NCBI GenBank assembly: GCA_036394195.1
Contig: DASWFO010000169.1
Location: 1 to 38,629 of the forward strand
Direction: 5' to 3'
DNA: 38,629 bases
DNA from: DATJPD01 sp036394195
Lineage (GTDB): Bacteria; Pseudomonadota; Alphaproteobacteria; CACIAM-22H2
Part shown: positions 18,655-26,790 of the stretch, in pieces
Layout: each line of letters opens with the position of its first letter
Position numbering within the stretch: the stretch's first letter is position 1
The notes under the pieces: generated by a model
Seen by the model: only the letters and a program-made list of their open reading frames with translations
Database searches by the model: none
What the model was told of the DNA's origin: nothing
Translations under genes and position numbers: made by a program

Positions 18655-18699
18655 GGGCTCCTCCAGTTTTGCGTGTTTGCACCGTTTGAGGTGGCTTGA

Positions 18700-19497
18700 T
18701 CACCGCTTCGGACTCTTGCGCAAGTCGTGGATCAGTATCGCCGCCGTGGCGGCCACGTTCAGCGACTGGACCCACCCCGATCCCGGCAGTGTCACGACTT
18801 CGTCACAGGCCGCCAGAGACGCCGCGTCGAGCCCCGCCTCCTCGTTGCCGAGCACGATCGCGATCGGCCGGTCGCGCGGCAGCGTCGCGAGAGCGCGGCC
18901 CTGCCCGAGTGCCGTGCCCACCACGCGATAGCCGGCCTTCAAGCCCTTCAGCGTCGCCGGCATGGCCGTCGCCCGATAGAGCTGAACGAACTCGAGGCCG
19001 CCTTCGGCGACACGATGCGCCGCGTCCGACGGGCCGGCCTGGGCTGGATGGTCGGATATGACCAGGCGGTCAATTCCGAAAAACGCCGCCGTCCGTACGA
19101 CCGCTCCCAGATTGTGCGGATTGCTCAAGCCGTGGAGCACCACCAGCAACGGAACGGCGCTGACCCACGCCGCCGCAACGGCGGGATCCAACGGAAGTAC
19201 GGGCTGCGGCCGGGCCAGCGCCACAATCCCGCCATGCATCGCTGTTCCCGCGATGCGCGCCAGCTCGTCGCCGTTGACCTCGCGGAACGGCTTTCGGCGC
19301 CGGGCGAGGGTCGAACAGAACGCCGACGCCTCGACCCGCCGTTCGGGGAGGAAGAACAGGCGCTCGACCCGCTCCGGCGACCGGGCGAACAAGGCCCCGA
19401 CGGCGGCCTGCCCTGACACCCGGGTGAGGTCCATCTGCCCGGTGGGCCGCGCCGGACGGGACCTCTTTCGCACGCGCTGCTGCCGGCGCGGTCTCAC
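18700..19497 (-). CDS. SpoU/TrmH-family RNA 2'-O-methyltransferase, YfiF-like
   Basis: A 265-residue knotted-fold RNA ribose methyltransferase. A substrate-binding N-terminal domain (about 23-95, with GTAMHGGIVAL) precedes the SPOUT catalytic domain. The three SpoU motifs are NPHNLGAVVRTA (motif 1), IVLGNEEAGL (motif 2) and LPGSGWVQSLNVAATAAIL (motif 3). The spacing and the AEGGLEFV block resemble E. coli YfiF more than RlmB or TrmH. The target RNA is unknown. The start is GTG at 19497, overlapping the stop of the upstream 136-residue gene as GTGA. The first 20 residues are very basic, which suits RNA binding. Confidence 0.85.
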   Translation of the reverse strand: MRPRRQQRVRKRSRPARPTGQMDLTRVSGQAAVGALFARSPERVERLFFLPERRVEASAFCSTLARRRKPFREVNGDELARIAGTAMHGGIVALARPQPVLPLDPAVAAAWVSAVPLLVVLHGLSNPHNLGAVVRTAAFFGIDRLVISDHPAQAGPSDAAHRVAEGGLEFVQLYRATAMPATLKGLKAGYRVVGTALGQGRALATLPRDRPIAIVLGNEEAGLDAASLAACDEVVTLPGSGWVQSLNVAATAAILIHDLRKSPKR

Positions 19498-19904
19498 CCG
19501 AGCGCGTCCTGGATAAGATGCGCCCCGATGTCAGCGGGCTTGGGTTTGATTGGCTTTTCCTCCTCGCCGGCCATCATGCGCTGAACAAGTAAGCGACTCT
19601 GAACATTGGCAAGTTTGACCTTCACCAGACCGGTGGCGCCGCCAAGTCGCGGGTAGTGCGCCGTGTCGACCGGCTTCTCCTTCCGGCCAAGTCGCTCGAG
19701 TGCGGTGGCCTCGTCGATCTCCGCCGATTGCGCCTTCACCAACCGCCAATCCGATTCGCCGCAGAACTTTGCGGCGTTCAGCGACTCGACGGCCGACTCG
19801 GCCGAGTCGTTTGTGACAGCAACTTTGTACAAGTGCGCCGTCAGCCCGACGTCGGAGCCCCACTGCTGCAGGTTCTGGCTTCGCGACACGTAGATTGTGG
19901 CCAT
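19494..19904 (-). CDS. conserved hypothetical protein, 136 residues
   Basis: A small soluble protein with no domain I can name. It starts MATIYVSRSQNLQQWGSDVG and has acidic, Ala-rich middle regions, a run RLGRKEKPVDTAHYPRLGG (about 71-89) and a C-terminus with KPIKPKPADIGAHLI. The ATG at 19904 is chosen because GGGA lies upstream; an earlier in-frame start would add 52 residues of unlike composition. The overlap with the SpoU methyltransferase start (GTGA) suggests that the two proteins are made together and may act together on RNA. That link is an inference. Confidence 0.7.
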   Translation of the reverse strand: MATIYVSRSQNLQQWGSDVGLTAHLYKVAVTNDSAESAVESLNAAKFCGESDWRLVKAQSAEIDEATALERLGRKEKPVDTAHYPRLGGATGLVKVKLANVQSRLLVQRMMAGEEEKPIKPKPADIGAHLIQDALG

Positions 19905-20070
19905 ATTTCGTCCCTTTTTTGTCTCCGAGTCGCTGTGCTTTTTGCGGCGCCTCTCGGCGCGCGTGCGGTTGTCGAGGCGTTGCCCGCAACCACCGACTTT
20001 ATGATGTCTATCCGTGACTTGCGAGCATCCGCAACTCACCTCGCCGCAATGTTGCCGCAAAAGAGGAACA

Positions 20071-20096
20071 GGAACTAACGGCTAGCATGTCCCGTT
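20071..20096 (+). promoter_or_regulatory. EcfG-type general-stress promoter candidate
   Basis: GGAAC (20071-20075) and CGTT (20093-20096) are separated by 17 bases, matching the GGAAC-N16/17-CGTT consensus of the alphaproteobacterial general stress sigma factor EcfG. A second GGAAC lies six bases upstream (20065-20069). The next gene, prkA, starts about 400 bases downstream, so a long leader is implied. Confidence 0.5.
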
Positions 20097-20489
20097 GTCT
20101 GCACGAAGCTCAGGCAGGTGCGACGGCACCATACGGGGATGAGGGCTGCTGACAACCCGTACTGCAATTTGGCGTCGTTCTTGCACCGTCTGGTTTGCAA
20201 GGGTTCGCAACTGTGGCCACGCGATCACATTTTGACGATTTCGAAACAACGGGCCAACGAAGCGTTGTCTCGCGGAAAGAAGAAGTTAACGATGGTAGGG
20301 GATACTCGTCGAGTCGGGCACCAGCAGCGGCGGAGGAAGCCATGCGGGCTAGGGGCCTCACCTTGCAGCTGATTGCCGCACGTGGCGGCCGCGGGGACGA
20401 CTGTCGCCCGCAATTGTGTCGCCGATTTGTCCTACCCTTTTCCCGGTTTGCTCACCATGTCCTAAGGAGAGGTGCACTCATCTCTCGCG

Positions 20490-20501
20490 GAGTGATCACT
20501 C
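20490..20501 (+). promoter_or_regulatory. palindrome covering the prkA ribosome site
   Basis: GAGTGATCACTC is a perfect 12-base palindrome that ends at the base before the prkA ATG. It includes the closest Shine-Dalgarno-like GGAG (20489-20492). The 11-base string CGGAGTGATCA also occurs at the spoVR start (23790-23800). It could be a protein operator or an RNA site for shared translational control. Confidence 0.5.
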
Positions 20502-22457
20502 ATGCCTAACACCCAGTTTTCGGACGACATCTTCAGCGACTATTCGCGCGCCCACGAGGGCCGCCAGGCGACCGAAATGTCGCTGCGCGAATACCTGGAG
20601 GGTTGCCGCGACGATCCGATGAGGTATGCATCCGCCGCGGAGCGGATGATCACCGCGATCGGCGAGCCGGAGCTGATCGACACGGCGCGCGATCCGCGCC
20701 TGTCGCGCATCTTCCTCAACCGGACGGTCAAGATTTACCCGGCGTTCTTCGAATTCTTCGGCATGGAAGAGACGATCGAGCGGATGGTCGGATATTTCCG
20801 TCATGCGGCCCAGGGCCTCGAAGAGCGCAAGCAGATCCTCTACCTCCTCGGCCCCGTGGGCGGCGGCAAATCGTCCCTGGCCGAGCGCCTCAAGGCGCTC
20901 ATGGAGCACCAGCCGATCTACATGCTGAAGGCCGGCGACCAGATCAGCCCGGTGCTCGAGAGCCCGCTCGGCCTGTTCAGCGGCGATGCGTATGGGCGCA
21001 ACCTTGAAGAAAAGTACGGCATCCCGGCACGCCGGCTGACCGGCCTGATGTCGCCGTGGGCGGTCAAGCGTCTCGACGAGTTCGGCGGCGACCTCAGCAA
21101 GTTCAAGGTCGTGAAAATGTTCCCATCGCGGCTGAAGCAGATCGCGGTGGCCAAGACCGAACCGGGCGACGAGAACAACCAGGACATCTCGACCCTCGTC
21201 GGCAAGGTCGACATCCGCAAGCTCGAGTTGTTCAGCCAAAACGACCCTGATGCGTACAGCTACTCAGGCGGTCTCAACCGCTGCTCCCAGGGTCTCCTCG
21301 AATTCGTCGAGATGTTCAAGGCGCCGATCAAGATGCTGCATCCGCTGATCACGGCAACCCAGGAGGGCAACTATATCGGCAGCGAGAATATCGGCGCCCT
21401 GCCCTTCCAGGGCATCGTGCTCGCCCACTCGAACGAGGCTGAGTGGCAGAACTTCAAGAGCAACCGCAACAACGAGGCCTTCATCGACCGCATCTGCGTG
21501 ATCAAGGTCCCATACTGCCTGCGCGTCACTGAGGAGCAGAAGATCTACGAGAAGCTGATCCGCCATTCGGATCTGGTGAAGGCGCCGTGCGCGCCGGCCA
21601 CGCTCGAGATGCTGGCGCGGTTTGCGGTCCTCTCACGTCTGAAGGAGCACGAGAACTCGAACCTCTACTCCAAGATGCGGGTCTACGACGGCGAGAGCAT
21701 CAAGGAGACCGATCCCAAGGCCAAGCCGATGCAGGAGTATCGGGACGCAGCCGGGGTCGACGAAGCCATGGAAGGCATCTCGACGCGCTTCTCGTTCAAG
21801 GTGCTGTCGCAGACCTTCAATTACGACACCAACGAGGTCGCCGCCGATCCGGTGCACCTGATGTACATCCTGGAGCAAGCGATCCGGCGCGAGCAGTTCC
21901 CCGATGAGACCGAGAAGAAGTATCTCGAGTTCATCAAGGGCGAGCTGGCGCCGCGCTACGCCGAGTTCATCGGCAACGAGATTCAGAAGGCCTACCTCGA
22001 GTCGTATCACGACTACGGGCAGAACCTGTTCGACCGCTATGTCGACTACGCCGACGCATGGGTCGAAGACCAGGACTTCAAGGATCCGGATACCGGACAG
22101 CTGCTGAACCGCGAGCTGCTCAACCAGGAGCTCTCGAAGATCGAGAAGCCGGCCGGGATCGCCAACCCCAAGGACTTCCGCAACGAGGTAGTGAAGTTCG
22201 CGTTGCGCGCGCGCGCCCAGAATAACGGCAAGAACCCATCCTGGACGTCGTACGAGAAGCTGCGCGAAGTGATCGAGCGACGGATGTTCAGCCAGGTGGA
22301 AGACCTGCTGCCGGTGATCAGCTTCGGCTCCAAGAAGGACTCGGAGACCGAGAAGAAGCACACGGAATTCGTCTCGCGCATGACGGCCCGCGGCTACACC
22401 GAGCGGCAGGTGCGGCGGCTGGTCGAGTGGTACATGCGTGTCAAACAGGCTGGGTGA
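20502..22457 (+). CDS. prkA: PrkA family serine protein kinase (YeaG type)
   Basis: A 651-residue cytosolic AAA+-type protein of the PrkA family, linked in other bacteria to stress and nitrogen starvation responses. Residues 1-110 are the conserved N-terminal region (YLEGCRDDPMRYASAAERMI). The P-loop reads GPVGGGKS (117-124), followed by the PrkA AAA core (about 125-380). A C-terminal kinase-like region ends near residue 650. Length and order match E. coli YeaG (about 644). It heads the cluster with yeaH and spoVR, a grouping known from several phyla. The 5' leader appears long and its start region is palindromic. Confidence 0.93.
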   Translation: MPNTQFSDDIFSDYSRAHEGRQATEMSLREYLEGCRDDPMRYASAAERMITAIGEPELIDTARDPRLSRIFLNRTVKIYPAFFEFFGMEETIERMVGYFRHAAQGLEERKQILYLLGPVGGGKSSLAERLKALMEHQPIYMLKAGDQISPVLESPLGLFSGDAYGRNLEEKYGIPARRLTGLMSPWAVKRLDEFGGDLSKFKVVKMFPSRLKQIAVAKTEPGDENNQDISTLVGKVDIRKLELFSQNDPDAYSYSGGLNRCSQGLLEFVEMFKAPIKMLHPLITATQEGNYIGSENIGALPFQGIVLAHSNEAEWQNFKSNRNNEAFIDRICVIKVPYCLRVTEEQKIYEKLIRHSDLVKAPCAPATLEMLARFAVLSRLKEHENSNLYSKMRVYDGESIKETDPKAKPMQEYRDAAGVDEAMEGISTRFSFKVLSQTFNYDTNEVAADPVHLMYILEQAIRREQFPDETEKKYLEFIKGELAPRYAEFIGNEIQKAYLESYHDYGQNLFDRYVDYADAWVEDQDFKDPDTGQLLNRELLNQELSKIEKPAGIANPKDFRNEVVKFALRARAQNNGKNPSWTSYEKLREVIERRMFSQVEDLLPVISFGSKKDSETEKKHTEFVSRMTARGYTERQVRRLVEWYMRVKQAG

Positions 22458-22501
22458 CGCTCCGCCGCGGGGCATTCGGAGAGGGGGAAGGCAGGACTTA
22501 A

Positions 22502-23788
22502 GTGAACATCATTGACCGACGCCTTAATCCGAAGGGCAAGAGTCTCACTAACCGGCAGCGCTTTTTGCGCCGCGCCCGGCGCCACATCCAGGACGCGATG
22601 CGCGACGTGGTCCGCGGCCGCGGGATCGCGGACGTGGCGGACGGCGAGAAGATCGCCATTCCCGCAGACGACTTGCGCGAGCCCGCGTTCCACAACGCCC
22701 GCGAAGGCGGGGTGCGCGACTACGTGCTGCCGGGCAATAAGGAGTATCTGCGCGGCGACCGCATTCCCCGGCCCGAGAAGGACGGCGGCGGCGGTGGCTC
22801 GCAGGGCAGCCCCGACGGCGACGGCGAGGACGACTTCCACTTCATGCTGTCCAAGGAGGAGTTCCTCGACATCTTCCTGGAGGACCTCGAGCTTCCGGAC
22901 CTGGTGAAGAAGAAGGTGCAGCAACTCGAATCGCCGGCCTACGCGCGCGCCGGCTTTTCGGTGACCGGCACGCCGGCCAGCCTCAGCTTGGTGCGCACGA
23001 TGCGCAACTCGCTGTCGCGCCGGATCGCGCTGCGCCGGCCGAGCCTGCGCGAGATCGAAGCCCTCGAAGACGAGATCGCGGGCCTGGACGATTCGACGGA
23101 CAACGAGAAGCGCAAGTCGGAGCTGGAGAAAGAGCACGCGCGGTTGACCACTCGGCGCCGCGTCATCCCGTTCATCGATCCGCTCGATGTCCGCTACCAC
23201 CGGTTCGAGCCGGTGCCGAAGCCGATCACCAAGGCGGTGATGTTCTGCCTGATGGATGTGTCGGGCTCGATGAACGAGCACATGAAGGACCTCGCCAAGC
23301 GCTTCTTCATGCTCCTCTACGTGTTCCTGACCCGGCGCTACCGCCATGTCGACATCGTCTTCATCCGCCACACCCACGAGGCCGCGGAAGTGGACGAGCA
23401 GACCTTCTTCTACTCGACCGATACCGGCGGGACCGTGGTGTCGACGGCACTGGCGGAGATGAAGCGCATCGTCACCGAGCGCTACAGCTCGAGCGAGTGG
23501 AACATCTACGCGGCCCAGGCCTCGGACGGCGACAACAGCAGCGGCGACAACGCGCGGGCGGCGGAGCTCCTCGAAAAGGACATCCTGCCGCTGTGCCAGC
23601 ATTTTGCCTATGTCGAGGTTGGCCCGGAGGACCGCGACTGGACCGCGCGGGACACCGAGCTCTGGGGGACCTACAAAACACTGCGCAAGCCCGGAGCGGT
23701 GATCGCCATGCGCAAGGTGCGGCGGCGCAATGAGATCTTCCCGGTATTCCACGATCTTTTCGCCCGTGAGCAGCGGGCGGCAAGTTGA
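22502..23788 (+). CDS. yeaH: YeaH/YhbH family protein (DUF444, VWA-like)
   Basis: A 428-residue cytosolic protein of the UPF0229 family. The N-terminus IIDRRLNPKGKSLTNRQRFLRRARR is strongly conserved. A Gly-rich linker lies at about 95-105. The C-terminal half is a von Willebrand A-like domain with the metal site DVSGSM (252-257). The partner role with PrkA and SpoVR is known by genetic association, not by a defined biochemical activity. The start is GTG at 22502, 44 bases after prkA. A purine-rich GAGAGGGGGAAGG upstream serves as ribosome site. Confidence 0.92.
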   Translation: MNIIDRRLNPKGKSLTNRQRFLRRARRHIQDAMRDVVRGRGIADVADGEKIAIPADDLREPAFHNAREGGVRDYVLPGNKEYLRGDRIPRPEKDGGGGGSQGSPDGDGEDDFHFMLSKEEFLDIFLEDLELPDLVKKKVQQLESPAYARAGFSVTGTPASLSLVRTMRNSLSRRIALRRPSLREIEALEDEIAGLDDSTDNEKRKSELEKEHARLTTRRRVIPFIDPLDVRYHRFEPVPKPITKAVMFCLMDVSGSMNEHMKDLAKRFFMLLYVFLTRRYRHVDIVFIRHTHEAAEVDEQTFFYSTDTGGTVVSTALAEMKRIVTERYSSSEWNIYAAQASDGDNSSGDNARAAELLEKDILPLCQHFAYVEVGPEDRDWTARDTELWGTYKTLRKPGAVIAMRKVRRRNEIFPVFHDLFAREQRAAS

Positions 23789-23799
23789 TCGGAGTGATC

Positions 23800-25353
23800 A
23801 TGAACAGACTTGAGACGACCCACGCTCCGCTCTTCACCGGCTCCGATTGGGACTACGAGAAGCTGCTCACCACCTACGGTGCCATCGAAGAGATCGCGTT
23901 CGGTGAACTTGGCCTCGACATCTATGCCAATCAGATCGAGGTCATCACCGCCGAGCAGATGCTGGATGCCTACTCCTCGGTCGGCATGCCGCTGATGTAC
24001 AAGCACTGGTCCTTCGGCAAGCATTTCGCGCGCGATGAGGTTCTGTACCGCAAGGGCCTGCGCGGGCTCGCCTACGAGATCGTCATCAATTCGAACCCGT
24101 GCATCAGCTACGTCATGGAAGAGAATTCCATGGCACTGCAGACCCTGGTCATGGCGCACGCGGCATTCGGCCACAACCACTTTTTCAAGAACAACCACCT
24201 GTTCCAGCAGTGGACGGACGCCGACAGCATCCTGAACTACCTGGAGTTCGCGAAGAACTACATCGCCAAGTGCGAGGAGAAGCACGGTTTCGCCGCTGTC
24301 GAGAAGGTTCTCGATGCGGCCCACGCGCTGATGAACCAGGGCGTGAACAAATATCCGAAAAAGCGCAAGCTCGACCTCAGCCGCGAGCTGACCAGGCAGC
24401 GCGAGCGCGAGCAGTATGAGGAGCTGATTTACAACGATCTCTGGCGCACCGTGCCGAAAGCGGCCGGCAGCACGACGCAGTCCGACGACGTGGCCGAGCG
24501 CAAGCGGCGCCTGCGGCTGCCCGAAGAAAACCTGCTGTACTTCCTCGAGAAGACCGCGCCGAAGCTGCAGCCCTGGCAGCGCGAGCTGCTGCGCATCGTG
24601 CGCAACATCGCCCAGTACTTCTACCCGCAGCGCCAGACCAAGGTGATGAACGAAGGCTGCGCCACCTTCGTGCACTATCACATCGTCAACCGGCTCTACG
24701 ACACCGGCCGGCTGGCCGAAGGGGCGATGCTGGAGATCCTGGACTCGCACACGGCCGTCGTCCGTCAGCCGGAGTTCGACGATCCCGCCTACGGCGGCAT
24801 CAATCCGTACACGCTGGGCTTCGGCATGATGCAGGACATCGTCCGCATCGCCACCGAGCCGACCGACGAGGACCGCAGTTGGTTCCCCGACATGGCCGGC
24901 AACCGCGACCCGTATGGGACGCTCCGGCACATCTGGGCGAATTACCGCGACGAAAGCTTCATTCTGCAGTGCCTGAGCCCGCATCTCATCCGCAAGATGA
25001 AGCTTTTCACGGTGCGCAACGACGCCGAGGCGCCCGACATGGAGGTCACCGACATCCATGACGAGAGTGGCTATAAGGAAGTCCGCCGGGCACTGGCGCG
25101 CAGCTACGACGTCGCGGAGCTCGAGCCCGATATCCAGGTCGTAGACGTAGACCTCTCGGGCGACCGCCGGCTGATCCTCCAGCATCGCGTGCGCAACGGC
25201 GTCACGCTCGACAAGGCCGACACCAAGCGCGTGCTGCGCTATGTGGCGAGCCTGTGGGGCTATCCGGTGCGGCTGGTCGAGATCGACGCCGCCACCGAAC
25301 GCTGGCTGCACGAGCACGAAGAAGGGGACCCGGCCGCCGCCGCGACGGCCTGA
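23800..25353 (+). CDS. spoVR: SpoVR family protein
   Basis: A 517-residue cytosolic protein. The stretches DIYANQIEVITAEQMLDAY, MPLMYKHWSFGK and YEIVINSNPCISYVMEEN are diagnostic for SpoVR (YcgB in E. coli). The ATG at 23800 follows GGAG at a short distance; an in-frame TTG at 23785 would overlap the yeaH stop and is less likely. Its molecular activity is not established. The prkA-yeaH-spoVR order indicates a shared stress role. The sequence CGGAGTGATCA at its ribosome site matches that of prkA. Confidence 0.93.
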   Translation: MNRLETTHAPLFTGSDWDYEKLLTTYGAIEEIAFGELGLDIYANQIEVITAEQMLDAYSSVGMPLMYKHWSFGKHFARDEVLYRKGLRGLAYEIVINSNPCISYVMEENSMALQTLVMAHAAFGHNHFFKNNHLFQQWTDADSILNYLEFAKNYIAKCEEKHGFAAVEKVLDAAHALMNQGVNKYPKKRKLDLSRELTRQREREQYEELIYNDLWRTVPKAAGSTTQSDDVAERKRRLRLPEENLLYFLEKTAPKLQPWQRELLRIVRNIAQYFYPQRQTKVMNEGCATFVHYHIVNRLYDTGRLAEGAMLEILDSHTAVVRQPEFDDPAYGGINPYTLGFGMMQDIVRIATEPTDEDRSWFPDMAGNRDPYGTLRHIWANYRDESFILQCLSPHLIRKMKLFTVRNDAEAPDMEVTDIHDESGYKEVRRALARSYDVAELEPDIQVVDVDLSGDRRLILQHRVRNGVTLDKADTKRVLRYVASLWGYPVRLVEIDAATERWLHEHEEGDPAAAATA

Positions 25354-25457
25354 CGCGCGACCGCGTCCCGGCCGCCGGGGGTATTCCACCTCACCTCGTT
25401 TTTCGCTAGGTTGCGGCCCATCTGCTCATCTGTGGTCCGGTGCGACCGAATACGTCC

Positions 25458-26354
25458 ATGCCCGATTCCATAATCATTGACGCCGCCGACCACGCCATGC
25501 GCCATTGGTCCGGCCGCGAAGATGGCCCGATCCGCATCGGGTCGCCGGCGCATCTGCGGCTGTTCAGCCGCATGCTTCTCGACACCCACAACCCCTATAA
25601 GCCGGCGGTGATGGTGTGGCCGAAGCTCGATCCAGCGGCACTGGCGCGTCTCACTTCGCTGCCGATCTGGGATATCGCCGTCCAGACCGAGGGGCATGCC
25701 TCGATCCGGGTGAAGACATTCGCCGAAACCGTCCACGAGCCGTTGCTGCGCGAAGCGCTCGACTTGGACGGGGCCGAGGAGGCCCGGCACAAGACCGTGC
25801 TCCACCACCTCGTGAGGTCGTACGGCATCGCGCTGGCGCCCGAGCCACCCTATCCGGCCCCCAAAGACCCGGAATGGGCGTGGCTCGTCACCGGCTATAG
25901 CGAATGCATCGACAGCTTTTTTGCGTTCGGCCTGTTCGCGCTGGCCAAGCAATCCGGCTTCTTCCCGCCCGAACTGGTCGACACGTTCGAGCCGGTGATC
26001 CAGGAAGAGACGCGCCATATCCTGTTCTTCGCCAATTGGGTCGCGTGGCACCGCCGCAACCTCCCGTGGTGGCGCCGCGTCGACTTCGAGGCGCGCGTGG
26101 TGGGCGTATGGGCGTTCCTGATTTGGGAGCGCATCGGCATCGCCCGCGGCATCGACGCGGATGGCAAGGCGCAGGATGCAAATTTCGCCATGACCGGCAG
26201 CAGCGCCGTCGGCACCGATCTGTCGCCGCAGATACTGATCGAGCTGTGCCTCGCCGAAAACGAGCGCCGCATGGCCGGCTACGACCGGCGGCTCCTGCGG
26301 CCGACCACGGTGCCGTTCCTGGCCCGCCTCGCGCGCCGGTTCGTGCCGGCGTGA
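25458..26354 (+). CDS. ferritin-like (diiron-type) protein of unknown function
   Basis: A 298-residue protein, mostly helical. Two ExxH motifs, E108-x-x-H111 and E184-x-x-H187, lie about 75 residues apart, with another Glu at 149 in YSECID. This is the pattern of a four-helix ferritin-like diiron site. Substrate and role are unknown; oxidation or hydroxylation chemistry is possible. The ATG at 25458 is preferred over an in-frame GTG at 25440, but neither has a clear ribosome site. The 104-bp gap after spoVR contains a 5-bp G-C hairpin (25367-25379) without a T-run, so read-through from spoVR is possible. Confidence 0.65.
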   Translation: MPDSIIIDAADHAMRHWSGREDGPIRIGSPAHLRLFSRMLLDTHNPYKPAVMVWPKLDPAALARLTSLPIWDIAVQTEGHASIRVKTFAETVHEPLLREALDLDGAEEARHKTVLHHLVRSYGIALAPEPPYPAPKDPEWAWLVTGYSECIDSFFAFGLFALAKQSGFFPPELVDTFEPVIQEETRHILFFANWVAWHRRNLPWWRRVDFEARVVGVWAFLIWERIGIARGIDADGKAQDANFAMTGSSAVGTDLSPQILIELCLAENERRMAGYDRRLLRPTTVPFLARLARRFVPA

Positions 26355-26361
26355 CGGTTCG

Positions 26362-26757
26362 TCAGCGCGTGGAGCCCGGCAGCTTCTCGAGATCGACCGC
26401 GTCGGATTTCTGCAGCTTGACGGCAACGCCCTCGGCATGGGGCGCCGCCCATGAGAAGGCGCGCGGCGCGAACCAGATCTTCACTTGAATGATCGCATCG
26501 GCGTCGATCTGCCTGCCATCATCGGCAATCTTCCGTTCCACGGCGACGGAATCTCCGTACCAGCCATCGATCGCCTTGACCTTGCCCAGCACTTCGTAGT
26601 CGGTGCCGGGCGGCAAGTCGCCCAGCACCAGGCGCAGCGTCCGGGTATGCGCCGGATAGGCCTTGACCGCGTCCGCGCCAGCGATCGGTGTTATCGTGTT
26701 TTCAGCACAGGCCGATGCGACCAGCAGCAACCCTACCACCAACACCCATTTCCACAT
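26362..26757 (-). CDS. putative lipoprotein
   Basis: A 131-residue predicted lipoprotein. Residues 1-16 form a signal with the lipobox VASAC, giving a lipidated Cys at 17. The mature part has a small beta-rich domain with YEVLGKVKAIDGWYGDS and ADAIIQVKIWFAPRAFSW. The C-terminus ends in charged residues. Its function is unknown. GGGGGAG lies upstream of the ATG. It starts 33 bases after the bioB stop on the same strand and converges with the ferritin-like gene, so bioB and this gene may share a transcript. Confidence 0.75.
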   Translation of the reverse strand: MWKWVLVVGLLLVASACAENTITPIAGADAVKAYPAHTRTLRLVLGDLPPGTDYEVLGKVKAIDGWYGDSVAVERKIADDGRQIDADAIIQVKIWFAPRAFSWAAPHAEGVAVKLQKSDAVDLEKLPGSTR

Positions 26758-26790
26758 GATGTCTCCCCCGGCAGCCTGATCCAGCAGAGT

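Larger units (their letters stand above)
19905..20501. other. 597-bp intergenic region upstream of prkA
   Basis: This is the longest gene-free stretch of the window, between the divergent 136-residue gene and prkA. It is richer in A and T than its surroundings. I see a match to an alphaproteobacterial EcfG promoter at 20071-20096 and a perfect palindrome touching the prkA start. Short open frames here lack ribosome sites and codon bias. No tRNA or convincing small RNA gene is visible, but a long 5' leader or small RNA could lie between 20104 and 20501. Confidence 0.6.

Noticed and set aside
20118..20372. 84-residue open frame in the prkA leader
   Set aside because: No ribosome site, no codon bias and no recognisable fold. 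A translated upstream frame cannot be fully excluded.
25367..25379. Terminator after spoVR
   Set aside because: Only a 5-bp stem (CCCGG/CCGGG) without a following T-run, so it does not meet the standard for an intrinsic terminator.
23671..25389. 572-residue reverse open frame
   Set aside because: Antisense shadow of spoVR, which has diagnostic motifs in the forward frame.
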